Notes: generated by a model from the letters alone, not told the origin. A stretch of 64,000 bases of DNA from an uncultured Bacillus sp. (GCF_946478885.1 NZ_CAMLDX010000001.1:1-64000), one strand, 5' to 3'. Counted from the stretch's first letter, positions 36,136 to 48,914 are shown. A program made the numbers and translations.

Positions 36136-37074
36136 TTAAATTCTCTTTGCAATAAAAGCAACCCAGTCTTCCATCTGCAGTATTTCCACAATATCGAAGC
36201 CGGCTTTTTCGATGGCGTCCTTGACCTGATCTTTTTTCGGCTTAATAATCCCTGAAGAAATGAAATATCCCCCTTTTTTTACGGTATTTGCCACATCATC
36301 CGTAAAACGGAGAATTACCTCAGCAAGAATGTTAGCTACTACTACTTCGGCTTTTGTCTCAATTCCTTCAAGCAGATTATTCTGCGATACCGTGACAACG
36401 GAGTGGACCTTATTCAGCTTGATATTGAGTCTCGCTGATTGAACGGCGACTTCATCTAAATCAAGAGCCTGAACCTTTTCGGCACCGAGCATGGCAGCAG
36501 TAATGCTTAACACACCGGAACCGGTACCGACATCTATCACCGTGTCCCCCTGCTTTACCGTTCTTTCCAATGCCTGAATGCACATCACAGTTGTTGGATG
36601 GGTACCAGTACCAAATGCCATTCCCGGATCTAATTCGATGATCAATTCATCACTATTTACCGGGGTATATTCCTCCCATGTTGGAACGATCGTAAAGCGT
36701 TCCGAAACCTTTACAGGATTATAGTACTTTTTCCATGCTGTTGCCCATTCTTCCTCATGCACTTCTGACAAAGAAACACTGTTTTTCCCAATATCGATGT
36801 TATAAAGAATCAAATTATTGATTGACTCCTTAATTTCTTCTACTGTTTCGCCTAAAAAGCTGTTAACAGGTAAATATGCCTTAACAATAACGCCTTCTTC
36901 AGGGTAATCTAACGGATTGAGTTGGTAAATTTCGCCGAATTGATCTTCCCGCTCTTTTTCCAGTTCAAACGGATCTTCAATGACAACCCCGCTTGCCCCG
37001 GCTTCGTGCAGTATATTTGATATTGGCTCAATCGCTTCATTTGCGGTATGGATACTAATCTCTGACCATTTCAT
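36136..37074 (-). CDS. prmA: Ribosomal protein L11 methyltransferase
   Basis: A 312-residue protein with an N-terminal substrate-binding domain ([26 protein letters not shown]) and a C-terminal SAM domain with [13 protein letters not shown] (about 178-190). The conserved [13 protein letters not shown] and [10 protein letters not shown] are present. It trimethylates L11. ATG 37074 is preceded by GGAG nine bases away; an in-frame TTG at 37083 is less likely. It follows dnaJ by 21 bp. Confidence 0.95.
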   Translation of the reverse strand: MKWSEISIHTANEAIEPISNILHEAGASGVVIEDPFELEKEREDQFGEIYQLNPLDYPEEGVIVKAYLPVNSFLGETVEEIKESINNLILYNIDIGKNSVSLSEVHEEEWATAWKKYYNPVKVSERFTIVPTWEEYTPVNSDELIIELDPGMAFGTGTHPTTVMCIQALERTVKQGDTVIDVGTGSGVLSITAAMLGAEKVQALDLDEVAVQSARLNIKLNKVHSVVTVSQNNLLEGIETKAEVVVANILAEVILRFTDDVANTVKKGGYFISSGIIKPKKDQVKDAIEKAGFDIVEILQMEDWVAFIAKRI

Positions 37075-37095
37075 TGCGTCCAACTCCCATTTCTT

Positions 37096-38232
37096 TTATT
37101 CACCCTTGAAGGCCCTTTTCATTTTCCCAAAAAAGCTGTCATCTTCGTCATTCTTATAATTGGAACCGCTGATATCAGCAAATTCCTGCAGCAGTTGCTT
37201 TTGTTTTTCCGTCAGTTTGGTTGGCGTAATCACTTTGACAATGATATGCTGATCACCTGTACCGCGGCCTCTGACATTTGGGATCCCTTTCCCTCTTAAG
37301 CGGAATTTTGTACCAGTTTGCGTACCTGCCGGGATTTTCAGCTTTACTTTCCCATGTAAGGTCGGAACCTCTATTTCATCGCCTAATGCCGCTTGAACAA
37401 AAGTGAGAGGGATTTCACAATACACATCGTCTCCATCACGTTCAAAAAATTCATGTGGTTCAATATGGAAGACAACATATAGATCTCCTGCCGGTCCTCC
37501 GTTGATACCTGGCTCTCCTTGGCCGCTGATGCGAAGTTGCTGACCGTCATCTATACCGGCTGGAATTTTTACCGCAATTTTACGAAGCTTCTTTACTTTA
37601 CCCGTACCGCCGCAGGTTGAGCATTTATGCTTAATTTCCTTACCGGTACCATTACAATAATGGCAAACACGACGGTTGACTATTTTGCCAAATGGTGTAT
37701 TTTGCTCCGTATTTATTTGACCTGTACCATGACAATGTGAACAGGTTTCAGGCTTTGTCCCTTTTTTCGCACCTGTTCCATTGCAGGAATCACATGTTTC
37801 TTCACGCGGAATCTCAATTTCTGTTTCCTTACCGAAAACGGCATCCTCAAATTTTAAGGACATCGTATATTGCAGGTCTGCTCCTTGTCTCGGCGCATTC
37901 GGATCGCGCCGTCTGCCGCCGCCTCCGCCGCCAAAAAAAGTGCTGAAAATATCTTCAAAGCCGCCAAATCCGCCAAAGTCTGCTCCGCCTCCGTAGCCGC
38001 CAAATCCTTGGTTAGGATCTGCATGACCAAATTGGTCATACTGCGCGCGTTTTTGCTCATCGCTTAAGACCTCGTAGGCTTCGTTTATTTCCTTAAATTT
38101 TTCATCTGCACCCGGCTCTTTATTAATATCCGGGTGATATTTTTTTGAAAGTTTTCGATATGCCTTTTTGATTTCATCCTGTGACGCGCCTTTGCTTACG
38201 CCAAGTACCTCATAATAATCTCTTTTACTCAC
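37096..38232 (-). CDS. dnaJ: Chaperone DnaJ
   Basis: A 378-residue class I Hsp40. It has a J domain with HPD (KKYHPDIN, about 31-36) and a Gly/Phe-rich linker (about 76-115). The zinc region has four CxxCxGxG repeats ([32 protein letters not shown]), followed by the C-terminal substrate domains. It delivers clients to DnaK and stimulates its ATPase. It is separated from dnaK by an unusually long 258-bp gap containing two hairpins. Confidence 0.97.
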   Translation of the reverse strand: MSKRDYYEVLGVSKGASQDEIKKAYRKLSKKYHPDINKEPGADEKFKEINEAYEVLSDEQKRAQYDQFGHADPNQGFGGYGGGADFGGFGGFEDIFSTFFGGGGGGRRRDPNAPRQGADLQYTMSLKFEDAVFGKETEIEIPREETCDSCNGTGAKKGTKPETCSHCHGTGQINTEQNTPFGKIVNRRVCHYCNGTGKEIKHKCSTCGGTGKVKKLRKIAVKIPAGIDDGQQLRISGQGEPGINGGPAGDLYVVFHIEPHEFFERDGDDVYCEIPLTFVQAALGDEIEVPTLHGKVKLKIPAGTQTGTKFRLRGKGIPNVRGRGTGDQHIIVKVITPTKLTEKQKQLLQEFADISGSNYKNDEDDSFFGKMKRAFKGE

Positions 38233-38326
38233 CGATTGCCACTCCCCGAATCATTTCACATAAAGATTATTTTAGCATTGCCATATTTGTTCATGCAACA
38301 TGTTTACCTGCTATTGAATAAAAAAA

Positions 38327-38385
38327 TCAAAGCCAAGTTAGACCTGACTTTGACTTTCCTTTTTTCCAAAAACCCTTTGAGGGTT
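38327..38385 (-). terminator. Two tandem hairpins between dnaK and dnaJ
   Basis: On the minus strand, AACCCT-caa-AGGGTT followed by TTTT (38385-38371). Then TCAAAG pairs with CTTTGA via an interrupted inner stem, followed by six T (38353-38327). Both could attenuate transcription from dnaK into dnaJ. Confidence 0.6.
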
Positions 38386-38490
38386 CTTTACAGCATATTG
38401 CCTTTCTCTTCGATTGTGAAAGCTAAATATAAAGAAAATATTTATTTTCAGAAGTTCGAGCAGGATTTTCGTTCAAAAATCCCACATTTC

Positions 38491-40341
<1,851 letters not shown>

Positions 40342-40353
40342 TCAAGTATGTAA

Positions 40354-40977
40354 CTACTGATTTACTTTTACCATCGATGGACGGATCACTCTGTCCTTTA
40401 ACACATAACCTTTTTGGAATTCGTCTATGACGATATTCGGATCAAAATTCGGATCCTCTGCCTGCATCACAGCATGATGGACATTTGGATCAAATTCCTT
40501 GCCAACTGCTTCAATAGCCTCTAATCCTTCTTTTTTCAGCGCTTCAAACAGGCTACGGTAGACCATTTCCATTCCTTGTAAAATCGACTTGGCCTGTTCA
40601 TTATCCGTCTCCATATTTAATGCTCTCTCAAAATTATCAATAGCAGGCAATAGATCTGTCAATAAACTTTGTGCTCTATATTTTTCGGCTGCTGCAAGAT
40701 CCAGTCTTGCACGGCGACGAGAATTTTCAAAGTCTGCTTGAATACGAAGAATACGATTTTCTGCTTCCTCTAGCTTTGCTTCAAGCTCTGCATTTTTCCT
40801 GCTGAGCTCCTCCAAATCTTGTTGTAATTGCTCCGATGAAGCAGCTTCCTGATTTGCAGCAGCCTTTGAAGCTTCTTCTTGAGCATCTGCAGTTGTCACT
40901 TTTGACTGGCTTTGCTGCATTTCCTCAACAGTCTCGACAGTCGTTTCTTCCTGAAATAAATCTTTTTCTGCCACCAT
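40354..40977 (-). CDS. grpE: Nucleotide exchange factor GrpE
   Basis: A 207-residue GrpE. A long, acidic, Gln-rich N-terminal coiled coil (about 1-95) precedes the family core [24 protein letters not shown]. The beta-wing domain ends [21 protein letters not shown]. It releases ADP from DnaK. ATG 40977 lies just after GAGGAGGTG; an in-frame GTG at 40983 is inside that ribosome-binding site. It is between hrcA and dnaK. Confidence 0.96.
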   Translation of the reverse strand: MVAEKDLFQEETTVETVEEMQQSQSKVTTADAQEEASKAAANQEAASSEQLQQDLEELSRKNAELEAKLEEAENRILRIQADFENSRRRARLDLAAAEKYRAQSLLTDLLPAIDNFERALNMETDNEQAKSILQGMEMVYRSLFEALKKEGLEAIEAVGKEFDPNVHHAVMQAEDPNFDPNIVIDEFQKGYVLKDRVIRPSMVKVNQ

Positions 40978-41083
40978 AGTCACCTCCTCTAAATATTTGG
41001 TGGTTCACATTGTGAATCATCATTTATGAAAAACACATTGAAAGGGATGGAAAAAGATTCCACCCTTATCAATATTTCCACGT

Positions 41084-42115
41084 CTATTTCGTTTGATACA
41101 ATTTAGTCAGTACCGTTGACAAATCCTTTGCTAAAACTTGCATCAAACTGACGACACGGGAGTATTCCATCCTCGTCGGCCCAAGTATCGCAATGGATCC
41201 CAGTTGTTCTCTGCCAACTGAATAGGTAGCTGTAATTAAACTGCAATCCTCCATGGCGCTGTTTTTATTTTCCCTGCCAATCCGGATGTGAATTCCTGCA
41301 GGGGTTTTTTGCATAAGTTCATAGAAATCATTTTCCTGTTCAATCAGCCTCAGCAAATTACGTACTTTTTCAATGTCATGAAATTCCGGTTGGCTTAGCA
41401 TATTGGTTTTACCGCCAAAAAATAGCTTTTCATTGTGTGTCATCTTCAATGAAACGGCCAAGTTTTTCAGGATATTGTCATATTGATGGATATGTTGCCG
41501 CAACAGTACGGCTATTTCCTTAAAAATTTTATCATTTAAATAGTCAAGCGAGACGCCCGTTAAACGATCATTTAAGATATTTACAAGTTTTTCAATATCA
41601 CCGGAATCCAGAGATTCAGGAAGATAAAACATTTTGTTTTCAACATGTCCTGTATCTGTGACAATGATTGCAATCGCGGTTTCTTTGTTGAGCGGAACGA
41701 TTTGAATTTTCTTCAGCTTATGTTCCTTAACAGTCGGTCCAAGAACGATGGCCGTGTAGTTCGTCAGCTCTGATAATATTCTGGCTGAGTTTTTCACAAT
41801 CAGTTCCATTTCGTAAATACGCTCAGCAAAAATGGATTTGATTTTAAACAGATCTTGACGCTCTAATTTTTGCGGTGACAGCAAATGATCGACATAATAG
41901 CGATACCCCTTTTCGGATGGGATTCTACCAGATGAAGTATGAGTTTTTTCAATGAATCCAAGTTCCTCTAAATCCGCCATTTCATTGCGAATAGTAGCTG
42001 AACTAAATAAAATTTCATCCTTTTTTGCCAAACTTCGCGAGCCGACCGGCTGTGCATTTTGGATGAAATCATCAACGATCACTTGCAAAATAAGCAATTG
42101 ACGATCAGTTAGCAA
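41084..42115 (-). CDS. hrcA: Heat-inducible repressor HrcA
   Basis: A 343-residue repressor. The N-terminal winged helix ([31 protein letters not shown]...[22 protein letters not shown]) is followed by the GAF-like domain with [14 protein letters not shown]. It binds CIRCE and is kept active by GroEL. The start is a TTG at 42115 after GAGGTG, a common choice in this family. It is the first gene of the operon and controls its own promoter. Confidence 0.95.
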   Translation of the reverse strand: MLTDRQLLILQVIVDDFIQNAQPVGSRSLAKKDEILFSSATIRNEMADLEELGFIEKTHTSSGRIPSEKGYRYYVDHLLSPQKLERQDLFKIKSIFAERIYEMELIVKNSARILSELTNYTAIVLGPTVKEHKLKKIQIVPLNKETAIAIIVTDTGHVENKMFYLPESLDSGDIEKLVNILNDRLTGVSLDYLNDKIFKEIAVLLRQHIHQYDNILKNLAVSLKMTHNEKLFFGGKTNMLSQPEFHDIEKVRNLLRLIEQENDFYELMQKTPAGIHIRIGRENKNSAMEDCSLITATYSVGREQLGSIAILGPTRMEYSRVVSLMQVLAKDLSTVLTKLYQTK

Positions 42116-42131
42116 TATTCATCACCTCTGT

Positions 42132-42158
42132 TAGCACTCTTTATTAACGAGTGCTAAT
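42132..42158. promoter_or_regulatory. CIRCE operator
   Basis: TTAGCACTC, nine bases, GAGTGCTAA: a perfect match to the CIRCE consensus bound by HrcA. It lies in the 5' leader, between the promoter and hrcA. Confidence 0.97.
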
Positions 42159-42170
42159 TCTACTAATAAA

Positions 42171-42198
42171 TTATCAAATAACATGGTATGATGTCAAT
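42171..42198 (-). promoter_or_regulatory. SigA promoter of the hrcA-dnaK operon
   Basis: TTGACA (42198-42193), 16 bases, GATAAT (42176-42171) on the minus strand. Transcription would start just before the CIRCE element. Confidence 0.75.
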
Positions 42199-42357
42199 AA
42201 AAACGCTACTAGTTTTTTCGATCATATGCATAAAATTGTCGAATATTGTAAAAAGGTCCTGCCAGTGAATAAATGATTGCTTTTTTCTCCATTTATTATA
42301 TTAACATCCGGAGAAAAGTTGAATAAAAAGCAAAGAATGGTATATAGTGCAGAATGG

Positions 42358-43494
42358 CTATAAAAAGGCTTGAAATGCCTCGTTTCCTAAAAATCGTCCA
42401 TATTTCGTCAGCCGAATAAAGCCATCCTTAACAGAAAGCAGCTCCTTTTGAATCAGATCTTCGATGACATCCTTAAAGTACACCAATGGATTTTCAGCAT
42501 ATTTCTCCTGAAAAACGACTATGGAAACACCGCTTGTTTTGCGCAATCCAAGAAACATTTCTTCTTCCATCATCTCCTTGCGCGTAACGGTATGCTCTTC
42601 GTAAATCGGTAATTTTCCCTGCTCCAACGGGGATATATATTTCTTTAGCGGGCCGTAATTGGAACGCCTTACTCCATTTAAATAGCAGTGAGCCCCGGCG
42701 CCAAAGCCATAATAATGATTATTATCCCAATAGGTCAGGTTATGACGGCTTTCATAGCCTTTTTTGGCAAAATTGCTGATTTCATATTGCTGATATTGAT
42801 GCACTTCCATTTGCTCGATCAGCAGTTCATACATCGCCGCTTCGTCATCTTCGCCAGGAAGCTGCAGCCTGCCTTTATTCATCAACTGATAAAAAACCGT
42901 TTTCGGTTCAATAATGAGAGAATACCCGGAAAAATGGACCGTTTCTAGGGAAAAAGCAGTCTGCAGTGTATCCCGGAAATCTTCAATTGTCTGTCCGGGA
43001 AGACTGTATATTAAATCAAGGCTAATATTGTCAAAGCCGATTTTCTTCGCAGAAGCAACCGAATGGAACACATCCTCTGCGCTATGAGTCCTGCCGATTC
43101 TTTTTAACAGATCATCATGAAAGGATTGAACACCAAAACTCAGGCGGTTAACGCCTTGCTCATATAACAATCTGAGCTTTTCTTCTGATAAATCACCCGG
43201 GTTCGCCTCAACGGTAAATTCGGTCATTTCATTACATGGCAAGTACCTATGAATGATTGTAAACAGACGTTCAAGCTGCCAGACCGTCAGCGCTGTGGGC
43301 GTACCTCCACCAATAAAAATCGAGCATAACCCGTCTTGAGGTGCAGGAGCAAGCTCCAATGTCCATTTCATTTCAGTTTCAAGCGCTTCAAGATACTGTT
43401 CAACGGGCTGTCCTTTTAGTAAAACCTTATTAAAATCACAATAATGACAAATATGTTCGCAGAATGGAATATGGATATAAGCTGCTTTTGCCAT
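42358..43494 (-). CDS. hemW: Radical SAM haem chaperone HemW
   Basis: A 378-residue protein related to coproporphyrinogen III oxidase. The radical-SAM motif CEHICHYC (Cx3Cx2C) is near residue 12-19, GGGTPTAL near 63, and FSGYSLIIEPKTVFYQLM and YEISNFAKKGYESRHNLTYW follow. The additional N-terminal Cys needed for true HemN activity is lacking, as in HemW haem-insertion chaperones. It is 115 bp downstream of lepA with a hairpin between. Confidence 0.92.
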   Translation of the reverse strand: MAKAAYIHIPFCEHICHYCDFNKVLLKGQPVEQYLEALETEMKWTLELAPAPQDGLCSIFIGGGTPTALTVWQLERLFTIIHRYLPCNEMTEFTVEANPGDLSEEKLRLLYEQGVNRLSFGVQSFHDDLLKRIGRTHSAEDVFHSVASAKKIGFDNISLDLIYSLPGQTIEDFRDTLQTAFSLETVHFSGYSLIIEPKTVFYQLMNKGRLQLPGEDDEAAMYELLIEQMEVHQYQQYEISNFAKKGYESRHNLTYWDNNHYYGFGAGAHCYLNGVRRSNYGPLKKYISPLEQGKLPIYEEHTVTRKEMMEEEMFLGLRKTSGVSIVVFQEKYAENPLVYFKDVIEDLIQKELLSVKDGFIRLTKYGRFLGNEAFQAFL

Positions 43495-43515
43495 TTTCTT
43501 ATCTCCCTTACATAG

Positions 43516-43567
43516 GAAAAAAGAGGTTTATTCTGCTTAACAACAAAAGAAAGCAGCCAACCTCTTC
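43516..43567 (-). terminator. Terminator between lepA and hemW
   Basis: On the minus strand AAGAGGTT pairs with AACCTCTT and an inner CTGCTT pairs with AAGCAG, followed by six T. It would limit readthrough from lepA into hemW. Confidence 0.65.
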
Positions 43568-43609
43568 CCTCTATTCTACTTTATTTGCTAACCCTCACGG
43601 CGGATACGA

Positions 43610-45448
43610 TTATTTCTTAGAACTGCTGCTATCATCCATTTTCAGAACAGCCATAAATGCTTCCTGTGGCACTTCGACAGAACCTACCTGCTTCATGCGC
43701 TTCTTCCCTTCTTTTTGCTTTTCTAAAAGCTTACGTTTACGGGAAATATCGCCACCATAGCATTTTGCCAAAACATTTTTACGCATTGCTTTAATGGTAG
43801 ATCTTGCCACAATCTTCTGTCCGATTGTAGCTTGTATAGGAACCTCAAACTGTTGACGCGGAATTAATTCCTTCAATTTTTCAACGATGACTTTTCCACG
43901 GTCATAAGCAAAATCTTTATGCACGATAAAGCTCAGGGCATCGACCTTCTCGCTATTTAATAAAATATCCATTTTTACAAGGCTAGAAGGCTTATAGCCA
44001 ATCAGTTCATAATCAAAAGAAGCATAGCCTTTCGTGCTCGATTTTAGTTGATCAAAGAAATCATAAACAATTTCTGAAAGTGGAATTTCATAAATGATAC
44101 TTACTCTGTTTTCGTCTAAGTACTGCATATCAATAAAATTCCCGCGCTTGTTTTGACAAATCTCCATAATAGCACCTACAAACTCATTAGGAGACATCAT
44201 CGTTGCCTTTACATAGGGTTCTTCAATCTTTTCAATTTTAGCCGGTTCAGGCATATTAGAGGGATTATCCACCTTCAGCATCGTTCCATCTGTCATCGTT
44301 ACTTCATAAATAACACTTGGAGCAGTGGTAATTAAGTCAATATTAAATTCACGTTCAATCCGCTCCTGTATGATCTCCATATGAAGCAACCCAAGAAATC
44401 CGCAACGGAAACCAAAGCCAAGCGCCTGTGATGTTTCAGGTTCAAACTGAAGGGCGGAATCATTTAATTCGAGCTTTTCTAAAGCATCACGCAAATCGTT
44501 AAATCTCGCACTGTCAATTGGGTACAATCCGCAATATACCATCGGATTTAACCGACGATAACCTGGGAGCGGCTCTGAAGCACCGTTTTTGACATTGGTA
44601 ATTGTATCCCCGACCCGAGTATCCCCAACGTGTTTGATCGAGGCTGCCAAATACCCAACATCTCCAACCGCAAGCTCATCGACCGCCATCGGTTTTGGAT
44701 TGTGAACACCGACTTCGGTCACCTCGAACTCTTTACCGGTTGCCATAAATTTAATCTTGTCACCAACTTTGACCGTCCCGTCCATAATTCTAATTGAAAC
44801 GACCACTCCGCGATACGCATCATATACAGAATCAAAAATGAGTGCCTTCAAAGGAGCATCCGGATCGCCAGATGGTGCAGGCACTTTTTCCACGATTTGT
44901 TCAAGAATATCTTCAATTCCGATACCTGCTTTGGCTGAAGCGAGGACTGCCTCTGAAGCGTCTAAACCGATCACATCCTCAATTTCCTGTCTGACGCGTT
45001 CCGGTTCTGCACTGGGCAAATCAATCTTGTTGATGACCGGGATGATTTCCAAATCATTATCAAGTGCTAAATACACATTCGCTAAAGTTTGGGCTTCAAT
45101 CCCCTGTGCCGCATCGACCACTAGGACAGCTCCTTCACAAGCCGCCAGGCTGCGGGAAACCTCATACGTGAAATCCACGTGTCCCGGTGTATCAATCAGA
45201 TGAAAAATATAGGTTTCTCCATTTTTAGCCTGATATTTCAATTGGACCGCATTTAACTTAATCGTAATTCCACGTTCTCTTTCTAAATCCATAGAATCGA
45301 GAAGCTGATCCTTCATTTCCCGTTTTGTCAGCGCCTTTGTCTTTTCTAAAATTCGATCCGCTAATGTCGATTTTCCATGATCGATATGAGCAATGATGGA
45401 AAAATTGCGAATCCTTTCCTGTCTCTTAAGCCTAGCTTCTCTATTCAT
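43610..45448 (-). CDS. lepA: Elongation factor 4 (LepA)
   Basis: A 612-residue translational GTPase: G1 [10 protein letters not shown]2 RGITIKLN, G3 DTPGHVDF, G4 NKIDLPSA, then domains II, III and V. The LepA-specific C-terminal domain contains [22 protein letters not shown]. It is involved in 30S assembly and ribosome back-translocation. ATG 45448 follows TAGGAGTG; the frame extends to 45481 without support. Confidence 0.96.
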   Translation of the reverse strand: MNREARLKRQERIRNFSIIAHIDHGKSTLADRILEKTKALTKREMKDQLLDSMDLERERGITIKLNAVQLKYQAKNGETYIFHLIDTPGHVDFTYEVSRSLAACEGAVLVVDAAQGIEAQTLANVYLALDNDLEIIPVINKIDLPSAEPERVRQEIEDVIGLDASEAVLASAKAGIGIEDILEQIVEKVPAPSGDPDAPLKALIFDSVYDAYRGVVVSIRIMDGTVKVGDKIKFMATGKEFEVTEVGVHNPKPMAVDELAVGDVGYLAASIKHVGDTRVGDTITNVKNGASEPLPGYRRLNPMVYCGLYPIDSARFNDLRDALEKLELNDSALQFEPETSQALGFGFRCGFLGLLHMEIIQERIEREFNIDLITTAPSVIYEVTMTDGTMLKVDNPSNMPEPAKIEKIEEPYVKATMMSPNEFVGAIMEICQNKRGNFIDMQYLDENRVSIIYEIPLSEIVYDFFDQLKSSTKGYASFDYELIGYKPSSLVKMDILLNSEKVDALSFIVHKDFAYDRGKVIVEKLKELIPRQQFEVPIQATIGQKIVARSTIKAMRKNVLAKCYGGDISRKRKLLEKQKEGKKRMKQVGSVEVPQEAFMAVLKMDDSSSSKK

Positions 45449-45591
45449 ATCGTTCACTCCTACTAACATCCACATATACACTATTTTTGATTATATCAGC
45501 AGGATTATGAAGATTCAATAATTCCTTTTTTATTGATCATGTCCGCTTATCCCATACAAATCCCCTCGGTAAAAAGAGAGATTCCCTATTC

Positions 45592-45933
45592 TTAGATATG
45601 CTGCATGAGACTGGCAATTAAATCGAGCGATTTTTCCATGGCAGCAGAAAGGATTTCAGCCATTTTTTTTCCCAATGACGAGAAAAAATTATAGGCCTTC
45701 ATCTCCTCAAGCTGTTCCTTTTTCTTTTCTAAATCATGGCTGGAAACTTCATTGCCGAGGATAGATGCCTGCAGTTCTTCATCCTCCTCCTTTAGAGTAA
45801 GTGCTCCCTTAAAAGCCTGATCATCATAGCCCTTCATACTATGAATCCCTTCGTTTGCCTGCTGCATTCCAAATAAGACTGCGATAAACATGGCACAAAC
45901 AAGCATGATTGCCTTAGCCATAAACCCCTTCAT
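45592..45933 (-). CDS. yqxA: YqxA, DUF3679 family protein
   Basis: A 113-residue protein: an N-terminal TM helix or uncleaved signal (about 5-23; AKAIMLVCAMFIAVLFGM) and a helical hydrophilic rest with KKKEQLEEMKAYNFFSSLGKKMAEILSAAMEKS. B. subtilis YqxA has the same size and lies directly after spoIIP. ATG 45933 is preceded by AGGTG at seven bases. The function is unknown; cotranscription with spoIIP suggests a sporulation role, by inference. Confidence 0.8.
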   Translation of the reverse strand: MKGFMAKAIMLVCAMFIAVLFGMQQANEGIHSMKGYDDQAFKGALTLKEEDEELQASILGNEVSSHDLEKKKEQLEEMKAYNFFSSLGKKMAEILSAAMEKSLDLIASLMQHI

Positions 45934-45950
45934 CAAGCGGCACCTACCTT

Positions 45951-47156
45951 TTAATTCTCTTGTGCAGGCTCTGTTGTAGGCTGATTCACCTTCTCCGCCT
46001 GCCAGTAATATTCACCGAGGACATCTGCCAACGCTTCCGCTGAGCGATTTAATTCTTCAAATGTGTTATCCACTCCGCCAAATTCAATGAGAATGGCATT
46101 CTCGGATATGTCCTGATTAAATTTTCCGTTTGTTCCTGCTCCCGCTTTAGTAAAAGCTCCGCGACTTAAACCATTATATCTTTCCTGCAGGAGTTCATGT
46201 AATTGATTGGCAAATGCTAAATTCTTTTCGTAATTAGCGTGTTCTCCTCCGACAATAAAGGCTAATTTGGCATAGGATACACCATTGATGACTTTTGTAG
46301 TATCCTTCTTTCTCCGTGAATCCCGGTGGATATCAATTAAATACGTCAATTCACGATTGTTGGTGACAGCTGCTTCCACAACCGTTCTCGATTCCTGATA
46401 GGACTGAACATATGACCAGCCTTTTTTCAACAGATTTGCCTGAATATCTGTCTTATCGACAACCGTTCCAATCCCGCGCTTTTCTAATTCCTCCTTAAGC
46501 TTGTCTCCAATTCTTGTGACGTTTAACTGAGAATGAAAAGCCAGATCGGGATTTGTCACACCCTCCAAATAAGGAAGAAACGATTCGCGATTATGCGTAA
46601 AATACACATAGACTACCTTTTTGTCTCCTGTTGTATTTGGCGGAGTTTCCGACTGTCCGCTGCCGGGCTGGCTTTCCAAACCCTCTGTATTCTGCAGCGC
46701 TGCCTCTTGTTCTGCCTGTAATATTTCCATTGGCGGGGCGGATTCAATCGGCATATTCGTATAATTTGTTCCTTCCCCTGCGACGAGTATTTCTGTATCA
46801 AACAATGAAAAGGCGGGCAATTCTCTCCCGAGCAGACTCCTTGGATCATCTAGGTTTATGTTTGTTGTCAATTGAAAAAAATAGGAAGACAGCTTTGGAG
46901 TTGCTGCTTCCTTAGGCAGCCCATGCAAAAAATAATGATTTTCCCATGCCATTAAGTGATAGAGCATTTCGCCCGTCATATTTGAAGCTGCAGAGTTGAC
47001 TGAATCCGATGAGGGTCTATATTGTGGCTGTAAGGAGGTCAACAAGCCGCTGACGGAGAAAATCAGCAGCAAAAACAAAACGAAGCCAATGAAGGCCTTC
47101 ACAATGCTTGTCCCTTTAACGGAGATCATCACCCTGTTTGTTTTTAAAGATTTCAT
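45951..47156 (-). CDS. spoIIP: Stage II sporulation protein P
   Basis: A 401-residue protein with an N-terminal TM anchor (about 20-42) and an extracytoplasmic amidase domain. VVYVYFTHNRESFLPYL (about residue 185) supplies the first zinc ligands, LTYLIDIHRDSRRK the next, and NAILIEFGGVDNTFEE the late Glu. It cuts septal peptidoglycan together with SpoIID and SpoIIM during engulfment. ATG 47156 after AGGTGGG is chosen. It lies between gpr and yqxA on the same strand. Confidence 0.94.
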   Translation of the reverse strand: MKSLKTNRVMISVKGTSIVKAFIGFVLFLLLIFSVSGLLTSLQPQYRPSSDSVNSAASNMTGEMLYHLMAWENHYFLHGLPKEAATPKLSSYFFQLTTNINLDDPRSLLGRELPAFSLFDTEILVAGEGTNYTNMPIESAPPMEILQAEQEAALQNTEGLESQPGSGQSETPPNTTGDKKVVYVYFTHNRESFLPYLEGVTNPDLAFHSQLNVTRIGDKLKEELEKRGIGTVVDKTDIQANLLKKGWSYVQSYQESRTVVEAAVTNNRELTYLIDIHRDSRRKKDTTKVINGVSYAKLAFIVGGEHANYEKNLAFANQLHELLQERYNGLSRGAFTKAGAGTNGKFNQDISENAILIEFGGVDNTFEELNRSAEALADVLGEYYWQAEKVNQPTTEPAQEN

Positions 47157-47256
47157 TATCCCACCTCTTCTAAGCAATTCTACTAATTAATATGTTATTG
47201 CTAGAAAAGATAGAACAATGAAAAGCGGAAGGCGTCCAGACCGGGTTCTCTTGCTT

Positions 47257-48378
47257 CTATCTTGTATGAAAACCGGTGTTATCCTGATTGATTGCCTGAT
47301 GCAGACTGGCATTCAGCCCATTAGCCAATAAATTTGCCATGTCTTCAATAAACACATCTACTTCCTTCGGTGTCACCATCAAATTATGTCCCAGCGGTGC
47401 CAAGACCTCGTAAATGAGCTTTCTTTTTTCTTCCTCCGCAAGCGTGCCGACCATTCCTAAAAAGGCATTTCGATGATGCTCTTCAGGCAAATCTTCTTCA
47501 GTCAGCTTTTTTCGCTTTCCAAATGTCATCCCGGCAGGAGCCAATGAACGAGATGGACGATTTCCTTCGCGAAGTTCCTTTCCAAAATGCTTCAAAATAT
47601 AATCTATGGTGTCACTCGTAATAGAAACAGCGTCAACCACCGTCGGAACACCGATAGCGATCACCGGGATTCCCAATGATTCTTTACTTAATTCCTTTCT
47701 TTTATTTCCGACTCCAGAACCAGGATGAATACCTGTATCTGAAATCTGAATCGTAGAATTTACTCGTTCAATTGAGCGTGCGGCCAAAGCATCAATCGCA
47801 ATCACAAAGTCCGGCTTTGTTTTTTCGATGACCCCTGTGATGATATCGCTTGTCTCAATACCGGTTAGCCCCATTACTCCTGGTGCTAAGGCACTGACAG
47901 GGCGATAGCCTTTATCCACGTTTTCCGGTTGCAACTGATAGAGATGCCTTGTAACCACAATATTCTCGCAGACTTGCGGACCAAGTGCATCCGGGGTTAC
48001 ATTCCAATTTCCCAAGCCCACCACTAGACAGGAAGCCTCTTTTCCGATTCCGACCTGCTCCAGAAAATGAGAGAATTCTTTGGCAAATATTCTTTCAACT
48101 TTTTTTTGCAATTCGGTATCACCCTGCCTGATCCCTATTACCTCAAGCGTTAAATACCGGCCTTGCTTTTTTCCAATCGCTTTTTCTCCCTCTTTTGTTA
48201 CTTCAACAAAGGAAACGGCAATATCCTCCTCTTCTTTTTCCTTAATGATTACCCCTTCAATTTTCGAGACATTCTCTGCCTGACCGATAACGGAACTCTT
48301 CTCTGCCATCATTTCATGCGCTTCAATAGCCAAATCCGTTCTGATTGAATATTGGCTTAAATCGATTGAATCCTTCAT
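47257..48378 (-). CDS. gpr: Spore germination protease GPR
   Basis: A 373-residue GPR endoprotease. It starts with a short propeptide-like segment ([22 protein letters not shown]). The aspartic-like active region contains [16 protein letters not shown] and [15 protein letters not shown]; the conserved [16 protein letters not shown] follows. It degrades small acid-soluble proteins at germination after autoprocessing. ATG 48378 follows GGGGG at eight bases; the frame is open to 48420. It is normally SigG-dependent; I could not place a clear SigG promoter. Confidence 0.94.
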   Translation of the reverse strand: MKDSIDLSQYSIRTDLAIEAHEMMAEKSSVIGQAENVSKIEGVIIKEKEEEDIAVSFVEVTKEGEKAIGKKQGRYLTLEVIGIRQGDTELQKKVERIFAKEFSHFLEQVGIGKEASCLVVGLGNWNVTPDALGPQVCENIVVTRHLYQLQPENVDKGYRPVSALAPGVMGLTGIETSDIITGVIEKTKPDFVIAIDALAARSIERVNSTIQISDTGIHPGSGVGNKRKELSKESLGIPVIAIGVPTVVDAVSITSDTIDYILKHFGKELREGNRPSRSLAPAGMTFGKRKKLTEEDLPEEHHRNAFLGMVGTLAEEEKRKLIYEVLAPLGHNLMVTPKEVDVFIEDMANLLANGLNASLHQAINQDNTGFHTR

Positions 48379-48496
48379 ATCGAATCCCCCTTGCTCACTC
48401 ATTTTAACCATTATTTCCATTTTTACCGTAATGGCAGCAATTCATTCAACCTCATACGAGAAGCTTCGCCATTCCTTTGAAATTAATCGTGAACTA

Positions 48497-48525
48497 TTGC
48501 AATATTGATGTGCGTTTGATAAAAT
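48497..48525 (+). promoter_or_regulatory. SigA-type promoter of rpsT
   Basis: TTGCAA (48497-48502), 17 bases, TAAAAT (48520-48525). The transcript would have a leader of about 75 bases before rpsT. Confidence 0.65.
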
Positions 48526-48542
48526 ATCTCTTGTTCTTACTT

Positions 48543-48594
48543 ACGATAGTGGAGGAATGTATCGTCGAGTTCATATAGTCTCGATGTTTTTTTT
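48543..48594 (+). promoter_or_regulatory. Attenuator-like leader of rpsT
   Basis: CGTCGAG (48563-48569) pairs with CTCGATG (48580-48586) and eight T follow at 48587-48594, directly before the ribosome-binding site. An alternative stem, ACGATA (48543-48548) with TATCGT (48560-48565), overlaps the first arm, so the two cannot form together. This is a terminator/antiterminator arrangement in a ribosomal protein leader. Confidence 0.55.
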
Positions 48595-48608
48595 AGGAGG
48601 TGAAGGGA

Positions 48609-48875
48609 ATGCCAAATATTAAATCAGCAATCAAACGTGTAAAAACTAGCACTGAAAGCAATGCGCAAAACAATATGACAAAATCTGCGATGCGTACATC
48701 TGTAAAGAAAGTAGAAGCTGCAATCGTACTAAATGACGCTGAAGCTGCTAAAAACTCTTTTGCAGAAGCTGCTAGCAAGCTGGACAAAGCTGCTGCTAAA
48801 GGTCTTATCCATAAAAATGCCGCTGCCCGTAAAAAATCCCGCTTAATGAAAAAAATGAACGCATTGAATGCATAA
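48609..48875 (+). CDS. rpsT: Ribosomal protein bS20
   Basis: An 88-residue S20: MPNIKSAIKRVKTSTESNAQNN, then KSAMRTSVKKVEAAI and the C-terminal GLIHKNAAARKKSRLMKKMNAL. It binds 16S rRNA early in 30S assembly. ATG 48609 is preceded by AGGAGGTG; GTG 48600 belongs to that site. It is plus-stranded between gpr and holA, as in B. subtilis, with its own promoter and strong terminator. Confidence 0.96.
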   Translation: MPNIKSAIKRVKTSTESNAQNNMTKSAMRTSVKKVEAAIVLNDAEAAKNSFAEAASKLDKAAAKGLIHKNAAARKKSRLMKKMNALNA

Positions 48876-48879
48876 AAAT

Positions 48880-48914
48880 AAAAAGACTGTCTGATTTTGT
48901 CAGACAGTCTTTTT
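48880..48914. terminator. Bidirectional terminator between rpsT and holA
   Basis: AAAAGACTGTCTGA pairs with TCAGACAGTCTTTT around a short loop, with T runs on both strands. Confidence 0.9.
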
